Shown: positions 8,174 through 17,326 of the stretch, piece after piece
Position numbering within the stretch: the first letter of the stretch is position 1
Layout of the letters: each line of letters starts with the position of its first letter
Assembly: GCF_014206875.1 (NCBI RefSeq)
Contig: NZ_JACIJO010000003.1
Span: 1,196,660 to 1,260,659, forward strand
Source of the DNA: Algoriphagus iocasae
GTDB taxonomy: Bacteria > Bacteroidota > Bacteroidia > Cytophagales > Cyclobacteriaceae
Reading direction: 5' to 3'
DNA: 64,000 bases
The notes under the pieces: model-generated
Told to the model about the DNA's origin: nothing
Databases searched by the model: none
Seen by the model: only the letters and a program-made list of their open reading frames with translations
Translations under genes and position numbers: made by a program

Positions 8174-9559
8174 TTAATAATTGGTATTGAATAAAGTTTT
8201 AGAGATATCAGAGAAGTTTAACTCAACATCCTGCATACATCTATGATCCTCTTCAGTCAAGAAGATAGGCTCTACCATTTCAGTAGCACTTACTCGAAGT
8301 CTCTGATCATCAGTATCTTTCTCGATGTCAAAGTATTTCACACCATCCACAAATGTCTTTTGCGGTACAGCATAGACAGATAGGGGATGGCCTTCGAAAA
8401 TTACCAAATCAGCCTGCTTTCCAACTTCAATAGATCCTACTTTATCAGAAATACCGAGTTGTTTCGCTGGATTCATGGTGATCATCGCCAAAGCTTCATC
8501 ATCATTCATTCCACCATATCTCTGGGTTTTTGCAGCCTCATGATACAGGTGACGGATCAATTCAGCAGAATCCGAATTGATAGAAGTGATTGCTCCGTTT
8601 TTGGTAAGGATAGCAGCATTAAAAGCTGTGGAATAGTAAACTTCCATTTTATAAGCCCACCAATCAGCGAATACAGAAGCTCCCATGGTGTACTCAGCGA
8701 TTTCTGGAGCCACTTTAAATCCTTCATTGGTATGTTGGAAAACCAATTTGGTGATTCCGAAATCTCTAGCAACATTGATCAACATGTAGATTTCATCCGC
8801 TCTATAAGAGTGACAATGGATGATGATCTTGCCATCTAGGATATCTGCCAAAGTCTGCAATCTTTCGTCGTACTCAGGAGCAGTTTTGGTATTTCCTTTT
8901 TGGGAAGCAGCAGCATTATAATCCTCCCAAGCTTTCTTGTATTGTAGCGCTTCATTGAAACCATTCCTCAAAATAGCTTCCACACCCATTCTAGTTCTTG
9001 GTTGGATACCACGGCCACGGCCATGAACTCTGGTTGGATTTTCACCCAAAGCAAATTTGATTGTTCGAGGAGCATCCTGCATAATAATATCAGCAGGATC
9101 TTCAGAACCCCAACGATGCTTTAAGGTTACATTTTGGCCACCAACTACGTTAGCGGAACCGTGCATTGCATGGGAGATGGTCACACCACCAGCCAAAGCA
9201 CGATACAATCCCACTTCGAATGGATTGACCATATCTCTCATTCTTACTTCCGCCACAATAGGGGAAGTAGCTTCATTGACTACATCCAATGCCACATGAG
9301 AGTGCGCATCGATGATTCCAGGCATTAAGTATTTGCCAGTTGCATCAATCGTTTCCACGCCATTTGGAGCAGAAATATTTTGACCCACTTGTTTGATGAT
9401 TCCGTCTTGAACCAAGACATCGGAGTTTTCCAATGTGCCCTTAGTGACAGTCAAAACAGTGGCATTTTTTATCAGAACGCTACCTTTTTTAGTTTGAGCA
9501 GAAGCATAAGTAATACTTAGGCCCAACAAAGCAGCAAGAAAATAATTCAGCTTTTTCAT
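8174..9559 (-). CDS. Secreted metal-dependent amidohydrolase (intact metal site)
   Basis: A 461-aa exported enzyme with a signal peptide (MKKLNYFLAALLGLSITYASAQ). The family signature is complete: His86 and His88 in DAHSH, His248/His250 in IIIHCHS, His276 in FQHTNEG and Asp330 in INSDSAEL, which together can hold one or two metals in a TIM barrel. The C-terminal KVGSIEVGKQADLVIF strand closes the small beta domain. Relatives include imidazolonepropionase-like enzymes and prolidase-type carboxypeptidases that hydrolyse N-terminal or C-terminal amide bonds. It is the middle gene of the operon, 4 bp from the upstream paralogue and 22 bp from the downstream one, and the only one of the three with a complete site. 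Substrate unknown. Confidence 0.87.
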   Translation of the reverse strand: MKKLNYFLAALLGLSITYASAQTKKGSVLIKNATVLTVTKGTLENSDVLVQDGIIKQVGQNISAPNGVETIDATGKYLMPGIIDAHSHVALDVVNEATSPIVAEVRMRDMVNPFEVGLYRALAGGVTISHAMHGSANVVGGQNVTLKHRWGSEDPADIIMQDAPRTIKFALGENPTRVHGRGRGIQPRTRMGVEAILRNGFNEALQYKKAWEDYNAAASQKGNTKTAPEYDERLQTLADILDGKIIIHCHSYRADEIYMLINVARDFGITKLVFQHTNEGFKVAPEIAEYTMGASVFADWWAYKMEVYYSTAFNAAILTKNGAITSINSDSAELIRHLYHEAAKTQRYGGMNDDEALAMITMNPAKQLGISDKVGSIEVGKQADLVIFEGHPLSVYAVPQKTFVDGVKYFDIEKDTDDQRLRVSATEMVEPIFLTEEDHRCMQDVELNFSDISKTLFNTNY

Positions 9560-9563
9560 GTCT

Positions 9564-11261
9564 TTACTTGATTGCGATTAAGGTTGGGTTAAGTGTAGCT
9601 TTGAAAGGGAATGTACCAAATTGATCCACTGACATAGTTCCGTCAAAGCTTTGCCCTTCAACTTCACCAGATACATTGATCGTGATGTTCATTCCACCTG
9701 CTGCAATATCAAATGCAAAGGACATAGACTTGCCATTGACAGTAATGTCTTTTAAATCCGCATTGATCTTGCCGGATCCAGAAGGATCGTCCAGCGTGAT
9801 CGTTCCAGTATAATCGCTTCCATCTTGGGCAATTTGGAAAACGCCTCCCGAACTTCCTGCAGGAGATTCAGTTTCATAATCCCATGACCCAGCAACTTTT
9901 GCAGGAGCACCATCTTCTGATTTACCTGCTTTCTTTTTTGCTTTGGTCTCAAAATCGTAGATATATCCATCCACAACCACATGTTTGATTTGGCTATCTT
10001 CTGCAAATAATGAATCAGTGCTGATCACCAAATTGGCCATTTTACCTTTTTCGATGGTTCCAGCAACTCTGCTCATACCTAAAATAGAAGCTGCATTGGT
10101 AGTCAAAGCGGCCAAAGCTGCTTCCTCACTCAATCCATTTTCAATCATGGTGTTTAAAGACTTCATGACATCGCTGGCTTTTGTTCCAGCTGTGGTGAAT
10201 GCGAAAGGAATTCCAGCTTCTTCCAATAAACCAGCTTGTTTGATGGCATTGTCATATGCTTCTTTTACCCGTGAATATTGAGCTTTAACAGACTCATTAA
10301 CATCCTTTTCTTTTTGAGCTTTGATTGCCTTATCGTCAGGAATTTCCAAAGAGATCAAAACAGGAACATTAGCAGCTTTGATCACATCGATCACATTTGC
10401 ATAATCTTCAACACCCGTAAGAATCAATTTAAAGCCCAATTCTTTTTGAAGGCTGATTGCTCTTCTGATTTCAAGTTCAGAAGAAGCCTGATACATCACT
10501 GGTACTTGAGAATTGATCACATCCATCATCGCACTGTAAGTAGGATTGACCTCAGGTCTCGTGACACCGGCAACAGTTTGGTATTGTTCGTCTCTTCCTT
10601 TAGTGAGTTTAGTGTTTTGATAAACATCTCTGAATTTAGCCATTACACCTACGGCCGTACCTGGATACATTCCTCTTGCACCGCGGAAGCTTGCCAATAG
10701 TGCAGTGTTTGTTTTCAAAACATTGGTAGAGTATTCAGAACCAAAAACCACAATGGCCGCCTTCCCAGCGATCATTCCTCCGTCAGGAAGGATTTGTGCG
10801 ATTGTAAATCCTGCTTTTCTGAAATCCTCTACTTTGTTATCCGCTGCAGAGTACTGATCCACAGCTGATCTCCAAGGAGTAATCCCTGCAATTTCATCCG
10901 GCGGATTATTGGACGCAAAGTCTTTTGGTCTTTCCGGATCCTTTGGAGCAGTAATGCCAGCATCACTTCCTCCATCAATAAATCCTGGGTAGATAAATAA
11001 GGAATCTCCTGCAATGATTCTTGCCTCTTTAGGGAGACTTAAATTGCTACCGACTCCTTGGATCACACCGTCTTTGATCAAGACTGTTGATTTTGTGCCA
11101 GCTTTTCCGGGGGCAGTAAAAACTGTTGCATTGGTGATGGCATAGGTTGAGGTGATTGGTTTCTTTCCAGTCGGATCACTTTGAGCCCAAAGTGATTGAG
11201 TAGAAATCCAACCCATAACCATAATACCAAGAACACTTGCTTTCAGTAATGTTTTTTTCAT
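9564..11261 (-). CDS. Secreted amidohydrolase-fold protein with extra C-terminal domain, HxH lost
   Basis: A 565-aa protein. The ATG at 11261 gives a standard signal peptide ending in SLWAQ; the frame extends 9 codons further without a better start. Residues 40-440 follow the amidohydrolase fold, with YPGFIDGG then Gly98-Ser99-Asp100 in place of HxH. Other ligand positions are also replaced (MYQASSELE, LTGVEDYAN, FTTAGTKAS). Residues from about 455 onward form an added all-beta domain (VAGSWDYE, YTGTITLDD, SFDGTMSVDQFG), which is seen at the end of other exported Bacteroidota amidohydrolases. First gene of the operon. Probably non-catalytic or using a different chemistry. Confidence 0.8.
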   Translation of the reverse strand: MKKTLLKASVLGIMVMGWISTQSLWAQSDPTGKKPITSTYAITNATVFTAPGKAGTKSTVLIKDGVIQGVGSNLSLPKEARIIAGDSLFIYPGFIDGGSDAGITAPKDPERPKDFASNNPPDEIAGITPWRSAVDQYSAADNKVEDFRKAGFTIAQILPDGGMIAGKAAIVVFGSEYSTNVLKTNTALLASFRGARGMYPGTAVGVMAKFRDVYQNTKLTKGRDEQYQTVAGVTRPEVNPTYSAMMDVINSQVPVMYQASSELEIRRAISLQKELGFKLILTGVEDYANVIDVIKAANVPVLISLEIPDDKAIKAQKEKDVNESVKAQYSRVKEAYDNAIKQAGLLEEAGIPFAFTTAGTKASDVMKSLNTMIENGLSEEAALAALTTNAASILGMSRVAGTIEKGKMANLVISTDSLFAEDSQIKHVVVDGYIYDFETKAKKKAGKSEDGAPAKVAGSWDYETESPAGSSGGVFQIAQDGSDYTGTITLDDPSGSGKINADLKDITVNGKSMSFAFDIAAGGMNITINVSGEVEGQSFDGTMSVDQFGTFPFKATLNPTLIAIK

Positions 11262-11486
11262 GTTGTTGATGGTTAGACTAAGAAGCAAGCTAATAAAAGG
11301 GATTACAGAATCCTTTTGTATTTATTTTTTGATTCTATTTTTTTGACAAATGGCAGAGAAATAGTTTTGAAATACTATTTCCAAGGTTCCAAATACAAAC
11401 CTTCTTTAAAATATTTACTTGATTGGTATTTAGTTATTGAAATTCTACTCTGAGTGCTATCTTTAACCAGAGTTTAACCCCTTATT

Positions 11487-11846
11487 ATGAAAAAAATCCT
11501 AATAATCGAGGATGATTTATTGATATCAAGTTTAGTTCAATTCCGATTAAAAAAAGATGGCTACGAAACCTTTCTTGTAAAAGATGGGAACGAAGGCGTT
11601 GCTGCTATTGAATCTTTAGATCCTGATTTAATTATTACGGACGTAATGATGCCATTTAAAAGTGGGATAGAAATCATTCATTTTGCACGCGAAAACAAAC
11701 CCGATACACCTATAATAGTATTGAGTTCCTTAGGTGAAGAAGAAAAAATAGTGCTGGAAGCATTTAATCTTGGAGTGGCTGACTTTATCCCCAAGCCATT
11801 TAATCCAAATGAACTTGCTATCCGGGTCAAAAGAATATTTAGGTAA
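11487..11846 (+). CDS. Single-domain response regulator (receiver protein)
   Basis: A 119-aa CheY-like receiver domain with no output domain. Acidic pocket Asp9-Asp10, phosphoacceptor Asp52 (IITDVMMP), switch Ser near 80 (VLSSLGEEE) and Lys103 (PKPF) are all present, so it should be phosphorylated normally. It opens a five-gene operon: the next gene starts 14 bp downstream and encodes a membrane HEAT-repeat protein, followed by a polysaccharide synthase. The likely role is a phosphorylation-dependent switch acting by protein contact on the export or synthase complex. No histidine kinase is encoded nearby. A possible -7 element TATCTTTA lies at 11458-11465 but has no convincing -33 partner. 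Confidence 0.87.
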   Translation: MKKILIIEDDLLISSLVQFRLKKDGYETFLVKDGNEGVAAIESLDPDLIITDVMMPFKSGIEIIHFARENKPDTPIIVLSSLGEEEKIVLEAFNLGVADFIPKPFNPNELAIRVKRIFR

Positions 11847-11860
11847 ATTTTAGGTGAAAT

Positions 11861-13450
11861 ATGAGAAAAACCTTTACCCGAATCTCCCTATTCTTGACCT
11901 TTTTCCTATGCTGTATAAACCAGGTTTATTCACAAGACAGCATTCCATTTACAGATTCCATCTCATTTTTTAATTTTCTAAAACTCCAAGAAGAGGTCCC
12001 TTCATTACAGTTCAGATATCAGGCACAGCCAAATGTGCTTACCGCTGATTTATTGGCTGATTCAACCTTAAGCTTCTCAAAAAGAGAAGATGGGCTTTGG
12101 GTATCAAAAGCATTTACTAAGTTTTCTGATTGGGAAGCTGCAGGAAAAGGTTTAATGGCTGAGGATTCTTCTTTGGTTGTGCCTAATTTTTTGATTTATG
12201 AAGAGAATTCAGACCTTCTGGCAGCGCAGGAATACATTAGCAACCTTTGGAGAAACAGGGATATTTTTATTCCTGAAAAGACTCCTGAAGTAGGAGAGGA
12301 ATTGGTACTTCTTGCCAATTTGATTCCTTACGAACCATTGGTAAAATATAGATTTCATTTTTTCTCTGACTACAAACTGGTCATCGTGATTAGCATTATT
12401 ACTTTTTTCCTACTGATGGCTATTGGGATGATTATTTTCATGTTGATCATCAAGGCAAATCACAGCAGGGTAGAAGCACTGAAAAAGGAATATGAAAACA
12501 TGATCATCGGACCGATATCAGAGATTCTTTTTGAGAAATCACTGGAAGAAATCGATGCATTGACAGAGGAAGATATTCTCAAAATATTCCCTGAAAAACA
12601 TTATAAAAGAAAGCTATTTAAGCTGGTTCTGATCGAAAATATCATTTCCTTAAATAAGAAAATGAAAGGGGATTTTAAGGATAAGCTAAAGTCCTTATAC
12701 AAGAAATTCGGTCTGGATATTATCTCGATTTCAAAATTGAAAAATAAGCGTTGGGACATCGTCACTAACGGTTTGGTGCATATCAATGAAATGGATTTGG
12801 TGGAAGCGCTACCTAAAGTTAAAGAACTCACCGATTCCTCTAACTTTTATATCAGATCCCAGGCTATTTCTACAGTTTTGAATCTTTCTGAGAAGGTGGA
12901 TTTATCCAAAATCAAAGAGCAATCCTTCCCGCTTTCCAGATGGCAGCAAATGAATTACCTAAGGATTATCAAGTATTTGCACATTCAAAAATCTCTGGAC
13001 CTGACACCTTTATTTGAAGGTAAAAATAAGACTGTAAGGTTATTTGGGTATAAGCTGGTGAGGCTATTAGGCAGAATAGAATTGGTAGAAAAGCTTGCCG
13101 AAGTGGCTCCTAATGTAGCGGATGAAGAAAAGATTGAAATCCTAAATACCTATGAAGTAATCGGAATCAATACCGAGGCATTTTTCATCAATCAATGCCT
13201 CAGGTCAGAAAATAAGGATCTAATGATTGCTGCGGCAAGAGTTTCCGGTACGATTGGAGATCAAGCCTCTGCTCATATTTTAATAGAATTATTGGACGAA
13301 AATCCAGATTTCAATACCAGAAGGCTTCTTTTGGATAGCTTGAAAAAGCTCGATGAAAGCATGTATAATGAATATGTGTCCAAAAACAGAGATAAGGATA
13401 CTTTACGAATTAAAACCCACCTGCTAGACCCTTTGCTTCAACATGTATAA
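11861..13450 (+). CDS. Membrane-anchored HEAT-repeat protein of exopolysaccharide operon
   Basis: A 529-aa protein of unknown exact function. Residues 1-25 are a signal peptide (ends VYSQ), 26-170 are predicted outside the cytoplasm, 172-198 form one strong membrane helix, and the remaining 330 residues are cytoplasmic. The cytoplasmic part reads as helical repeats of the HEAT type (for example LRSENKDLMIAAARVSG and ASAHILIELLDENPDFNTRR). The topology suits a scaffold linking an outside module to a cytoplasmic partner, such as the receiver protein just upstream. Its stop overlaps the start of the GT2 gene by 8 bp, indicating coupled synthesis and probable complex formation with the synthase. 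Confidence 0.72.
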   Translation: MRKTFTRISLFLTFFLCCINQVYSQDSIPFTDSISFFNFLKLQEEVPSLQFRYQAQPNVLTADLLADSTLSFSKREDGLWVSKAFTKFSDWEAAGKGLMAEDSSLVVPNFLIYEENSDLLAAQEYISNLWRNRDIFIPEKTPEVGEELVLLANLIPYEPLVKYRFHFFSDYKLVIVISIITFFLLMAIGMIIFMLIIKANHSRVEALKKEYENMIIGPISEILFEKSLEEIDALTEEDILKIFPEKHYKRKLFKLVLIENIISLNKKMKGDFKDKLKSLYKKFGLDIISISKLKNKRWDIVTNGLVHINEMDLVEALPKVKELTDSSNFYIRSQAISTVLNLSEKVDLSKIKEQSFPLSRWQQMNYLRIIKYLHIQKSLDLTPLFEGKNKTVRLFGYKLVRLLGRIELVEKLAEVAPNVADEEKIEILNTYEVIGINTEAFFINQCLRSENKDLMIAAARVSGTIGDQASAHILIELLDENPDFNTRRLLLDSLKKLDESMYNEYVSKNRDKDTLRIKTHLLDPLLQHV

Positions 13451-14903
13451 TTTTCTGTTTTATCTTCTTTTGGAAGTGCTGGGGGTTGGGTTTTTGATCA
13501 TCAGTTTTTCTGTAATCGCGATTTACCTCATTACCATGTTTCTAAGTGCATTGGAACTAAGAGACCATTTGAGAAGAAATAGGTTTGCTGATTATCAAGA
13601 CATCATTACTTCTCCTATTGCACCAGGGGTTTCTATCGTGGCACCTGCCTACAATGAAGCTCAAAACATTGTTCAGAACGTGAAAAGCTTACTTTCACTC
13701 CATTATGGAAAGTATGAAGTGATCATAGTAAATGATGGTTCAAAGGATGATACTTTGGATAAATTGATCAAGGCTTTTGACTTGAGTAAAACCAATTATG
13801 CCTACAACTACCAGATAGAATGTAAGGCAGTGCAAGGAGTTTATAAATCCAATAATAAATCCTTCAGCAAGCTTTTGGTTATAGATAAAGAAAACGGGGG
13901 TAAAGCAGATGCTTTGAATGCGGGTATCAATGTGTCCTCCATGGAAATCATCTCATGTATAGATGTGGATTGTATTCTTTCCCATGAATCTCTGACAAGA
14001 ATGGTTAGGCCGTTTATGGAAGAAACCAACAGAAAAGTAATTGCAGTAGGTGGAGCAATCGGCATAGCGAATAACTGCGATGTCAAAGACGGAACCGTTA
14101 CAACTTATAGAATTCCTAAAAGCTTCCTTGGGAGATTTCAGGTGATAGAATATTTCCGTGCCTTTTTGATGGGAAGGATGGCATGGACCAGAGTGAATGG
14201 TTTGATGCTTATATCTGGCGCTTTTGGATTCTTTAACCGGGAATTAGTTTTGAAGGTAGGTGGATATTTTCCAAAAACCGTTGGTGAGGACATGGAACTT
14301 GTAGTGCGGATGAGGAGGTATATGGAGGAACAAAAAATTCCATATAAAGTAGGTTTTGTGCCTGATCCATTGTGCTGGACAGAAGTACCTGAGGATGAGG
14401 CTGTTTTATCCCGTCAGCGAAATAGATGGATTAGAGGAACTATAGAAACATTACAGCTGCATCAAACTATCCGATTTAATCCAAAATACGGCCTTATGGG
14501 AATGTTGTCATACCCATATTGGAGTGTCTTTGAGAAATTTGCACCGATTATTGAACTCACAGGAGTTTTATATATCCTGACATTACTTATTATCGGTGAA
14601 TTCAGTGCTTTTTATTTTATAGCCCTTTATTCAATGATGTATCTTTTGGCAGTTTTGGTCACTTCCTTTAGCATTCTTTACGAACAGATTGCTTTTAATA
14701 ATTATAAGGAAAAGAAAGATCTTAATAAGTTGATTGCAACTGTTTTACTGGAACCCTTTATCATTCATCCAAAAGTGGTCTTTTGGGGCCTGAAAGGACA
14801 TATTGACTTTATCAAAGGCAAAGGTGGCTGGGGACAGATGATCCGTACAGGGTTCAAGAAATCTGAAGACAGAAAGAACTTTGAACCTCAAACCAATTCT
14901 TGA
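13443..14903 (+). CDS. Processive family-2 glycosyltransferase (PgaC/cellulose-synthase-like)
   Basis: A 486-aa inner-membrane polysaccharide synthase. An N-terminal membrane segment (about 5-37) is followed by a GT-A catalytic domain with the processive signature D,DxD,ED,QxxRW: Asp98 in VNDGS, Asp174-Val-Asp176, Glu282-Asp283 in GEDMEL, and Gln325-Arg-Asn-Arg328-Trp329. At least two or three further membrane helices lie between about 365 and 425. This arrangement matches poly-N-acetylglucosamine and hyaluronan type synthases that extend and translocate a beta-linked polymer. The sugar is not deducible from sequence. Flanking genes (HEAT protein, YaiO-like barrel) support assembly and export of an exopolysaccharide. 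No dedicated PgaB-type deacetylase is adjacent. Confidence 0.87.
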   Translation: MYNFLFYLLLEVLGVGFLIISFSVIAIYLITMFLSALELRDHLRRNRFADYQDIITSPIAPGVSIVAPAYNEAQNIVQNVKSLLSLHYGKYEVIIVNDGSKDDTLDKLIKAFDLSKTNYAYNYQIECKAVQGVYKSNNKSFSKLLVIDKENGGKADALNAGINVSSMEIISCIDVDCILSHESLTRMVRPFMEETNRKVIAVGGAIGIANNCDVKDGTVTTYRIPKSFLGRFQVIEYFRAFLMGRMAWTRVNGLMLISGAFGFFNRELVLKVGGYFPKTVGEDMELVVRMRRYMEEQKIPYKVGFVPDPLCWTEVPEDEAVLSRQRNRWIRGTIETLQLHQTIRFNPKYGLMGMLSYPYWSVFEKFAPIIELTGVLYILTLLIIGEFSAFYFIALYSMMYLLAVLVTSFSILYEQIAFNNYKEKKDLNKLIATVLLEPFIIHPKVVFWGLKGHIDFIKGKGGWGQMIRTGFKKSEDRKNFEPQTNS

Positions 14904-14906
14904 GCT

Positions 14907-16133
14907 ATGAAAAAAATCTGTATACTATTATTTCTTGGATTCCTTTTTATCGGCTCTGTACAGGCTCAGGATTCTTTTGATCCCGACGAATTGCTAAAAG
15001 AAGCTAGAGAATTGATTTTTGATAAGAAATACAATGAAGGGAGAAAAGTGGCATTTAGGGCTTTGGAAAGATACCCTGATTATGCAGATATCCTGATTTT
15101 AGTGGGTAGGAGTTACGCTTGGGAAGGTAAAAATGATTCTGCTTCGATTTATTTGGATCGTGCCATTAATGCTTCTCCAAAATATGTCGATGCCTATTCA
15201 GCCAGTTTGGATAACCTGATGTGGGAAGGGAATTATGAAAAAGCCGATCAGGTTTTAGAAACAGCTAAAAAGAACTTTGAAAATCAGCTTCCAGACGATT
15301 TAAAATACAAGGAATCAAGGCTCTATTATTATCAAGACTCCTATGATGAAGCTCAGGAAATAGCGGAAGATCTTTTTGATAATGGGTACCGAACTGATGG
15401 AATTCTTTCTTATATCCAAAACTTACGACGATTAGGGAGAACCAATGCCATAGGTATGACTTATGATTATGATAATTTTCAAGGTGATTTGACCCCATGG
15501 AATACCTTTTCATTTTATGGTAGAACCCAAACCAAATTTACCGGTTCCTTGATTGCCAGAGTTACACAAACTTCCAGATTTGATTCACAGGGTACTTTAT
15601 TTGAACTAGATGCTTATCCTTCTTTGGGAGAAAAAGCTTATGCCTATGTCAACATAGGTGGCTCTAAGGCCAGTTTCTTCCCGAAATTCAGATTTGGTAC
15701 TTCTATTTATTACAACCTGGAAAATGCCTGGGAAGTGGAAGGTGGTTATAGATATTTAGGTTTTACCGAAGGAACCCATATCATCACGGCCTCCCTTGGT
15801 AAATATGTTGGTAATTGGTGGCTAAACTTGAGAGCAAACGTGATTCCTTATGATGGAAAAGTCAGTACATCCGCAAACTTTCAGGCCAGGTATTACTTCA
15901 AAACTGCTGAGGATTTTTTCAGTATCCAGTTGAGTTCCGGAGTTTCTCCTGATGAAGAAAACAGGGATCAAACCCAATTATTGAATTCCTACCGAGCCAG
16001 ACTTGGATATCAGCAATTGATAAGCCCTCGTTTTTTGATTTCTGCTTACACAGGTTACAGTAAGGATGAATTAAGTGCGGATAACTTCAGAAATGACCTG
16101 AACTTCACTTTAGGTCTAGAATATAGATTTTAA
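14907..16133 (+). CDS. TPR and YaiO-type outer-membrane barrel protein
   Basis: A 408-aa exported protein: signal peptide 1-21 (VQAQ), about 170 residues of tetratricopeptide repeats (YNEGRKVAFRALERYPDYAD, DSASIYLDRAINASPKYVDAY), then about 220 residues of amphipathic beta strands ending in an aromatic C-terminus (LNFTLGLEYRF), the signal for the BAM machinery. The layout matches YaiO-family barrels and functionally parallels PgaA or BcsC, where periplasmic TPRs feed a polymer to an outer-membrane pore. It starts 3 bp after the GT2 gene. It is therefore the probable export port of the polymer. Confidence 0.82.
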   Translation: MKKICILLFLGFLFIGSVQAQDSFDPDELLKEARELIFDKKYNEGRKVAFRALERYPDYADILILVGRSYAWEGKNDSASIYLDRAINASPKYVDAYSASLDNLMWEGNYEKADQVLETAKKNFENQLPDDLKYKESRLYYYQDSYDEAQEIAEDLFDNGYRTDGILSYIQNLRRLGRTNAIGMTYDYDNFQGDLTPWNTFSFYGRTQTKFTGSLIARVTQTSRFDSQGTLFELDAYPSLGEKAYAYVNIGGSKASFFPKFRFGTSIYYNLENAWEVEGGYRYLGFTEGTHIITASLGKYVGNWWLNLRANVIPYDGKVSTSANFQARYYFKTAEDFFSIQLSSGVSPDEENRDQTQLLNSYRARLGYQQLISPRFLISAYTGYSKDELSADNFRNDLNFTLGLEYRF

Positions 16134-16144
16134 TACCTAGAATT

Positions 16145-17326
16145 ATGATCTCTGAAGAGTTAAAAATCTATCTAAAACGAATTTTTCCTTTCCTGGCATT
16201 CTTTGTTTTGGTTCCCTTGATCAGTTATGGGATATGGGAATTCTATCCAAAGAAAAACCTGAACTTGCTTGTCATGGACAAAACCGTTTTGGGTCCTGAT
16301 TTGGTAGAACATAGTAGCTTGTTTTGGGTGCTGGACTATCAAAAGTTCACTAAAAAAGACAATGAGCTTTACAATAAGAAGACTGATTACCTGGGTTATT
16401 TCCCTGCAGGAGAGCAAAAAAAGCCTGAAATAAAAGACCTTTCTGGACTTTCTTCACAAATGATCAAAGACAAAGTGTCAAATTTGGATGTGGTATTTAT
16501 TACCGACACTTATGGGGTGATGACCACTCCAGATAATCCAGAAATAGAAGCCCAGATTCCTGTCAGAAAGAAGGTTTATGGAGGATTAGATAGTAAAGAC
16601 ATTGAGTTATTGACCGAGGTAAAAAATCAGGAAAAAACCTTGATTGCTGAATTCAATAGTATGGCCAGTCCAACGACCAAAGAAGTTCGTACGGAATTTG
16701 AAAATCTGATGGGAATCAAATGGACTGGCTGGATAGGAAGGTATTTTGATGAATTGGACACCATCGTCAATCAGGAGGTGCCAAAATGGATGCGTTATCA
16801 GTACAAAAAACAGCATAATGGAGACTGGTTGCCAGCTGGAGCAGGACTGATCTTTTTGCACGAAGACGGAAGAATAGAAGGTTTAACTTTTGAGGAAGAT
16901 TATCAGAATAAAATCCCACTGATCAGAACCCAGAAAATCAATCCAATAGGCAGTGTATTACCTGAGATTGTGCCTTACCCAGACTGGTTTGATGTGGTAT
17001 TGATAGAAAGGGAATACAAAGTGATTTCCTATTACGATATTAATCCTACCACCGAAGGATTGGAGAAACTAAGAAGCATGGGCTTGCCTAGATTTTTCCC
17101 AGCAGCCATTGTCAAAGAAAACGGCAAAGGGAAAATTTATTATTTCGCAGGGGATTTCTCTGATATAAGAGTGGATTTAGGCTCTGCAAAATTCACAGGT
17201 CTACCACTCTTTTGGAAAGGCCTTCATATGGTATCTGATTACACGGATAGAGAGAGTTTCTTTTGGAATTACTATTTTCCTTTAACCTCATCAATTCTGA
17301 ATTCTGCCTACCAGTCCAAGAATTAA
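16145..17326 (+). CDS. Membrane-anchored protein of unknown function, last gene of exopolysaccharide operon
   Basis: A 393-aa protein I cannot name. One N-terminal membrane helix (about 14-32, FLAFFVLVPLISYGIW) anchors a large periplasmic domain. The pattern beta strand (NLLVMDKTVLG), DVVFITDTYGV, then KTLIAEFNSMASPT followed by GIKWTGWIGRYFDEL recalls class I glutamine-amidotransferase-like (ThuA-type) folds, but no clear Cys-His-Glu triad is visible. This is an inference from pattern only. It starts 11 bp after the YaiO-like gene and completes the operon, so it probably modifies or guides the polymer. Its stop shares the tetranucleotide TTAA with the convergent LtaS-like gene. Confidence 0.6.
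   Translation: MISEELKIYLKRIFPFLAFFVLVPLISYGIWEFYPKKNLNLLVMDKTVLGPDLVEHSSLFWVLDYQKFTKKDNELYNKKTDYLGYFPAGEQKKPEIKDLSGLSSQMIKDKVSNLDVVFITDTYGVMTTPDNPEIEAQIPVRKKVYGGLDSKDIELLTEVKNQEKTLIAEFNSMASPTTKEVRTEFENLMGIKWTGWIGRYFDELDTIVNQEVPKWMRYQYKKQHNGDWLPAGAGLIFLHEDGRIEGLTFEEDYQNKIPLIRTQKINPIGSVLPEIVPYPDWFDVVLIEREYKVISYYDINPTTEGLEKLRSMGLPRFFPAAIVKENGKGKIYYFAGDFSDIRVDLGSAKFTGLPLFWKGLHMVSDYTDRESFFWNYYFPLTSSILNSAYQSKN

Noticed and set aside
11262-11486. Riboswitch upstream of the receiver gene
   Set aside because: No conserved riboswitch core or strong hairpin series is visible; only a weak -7-like element.
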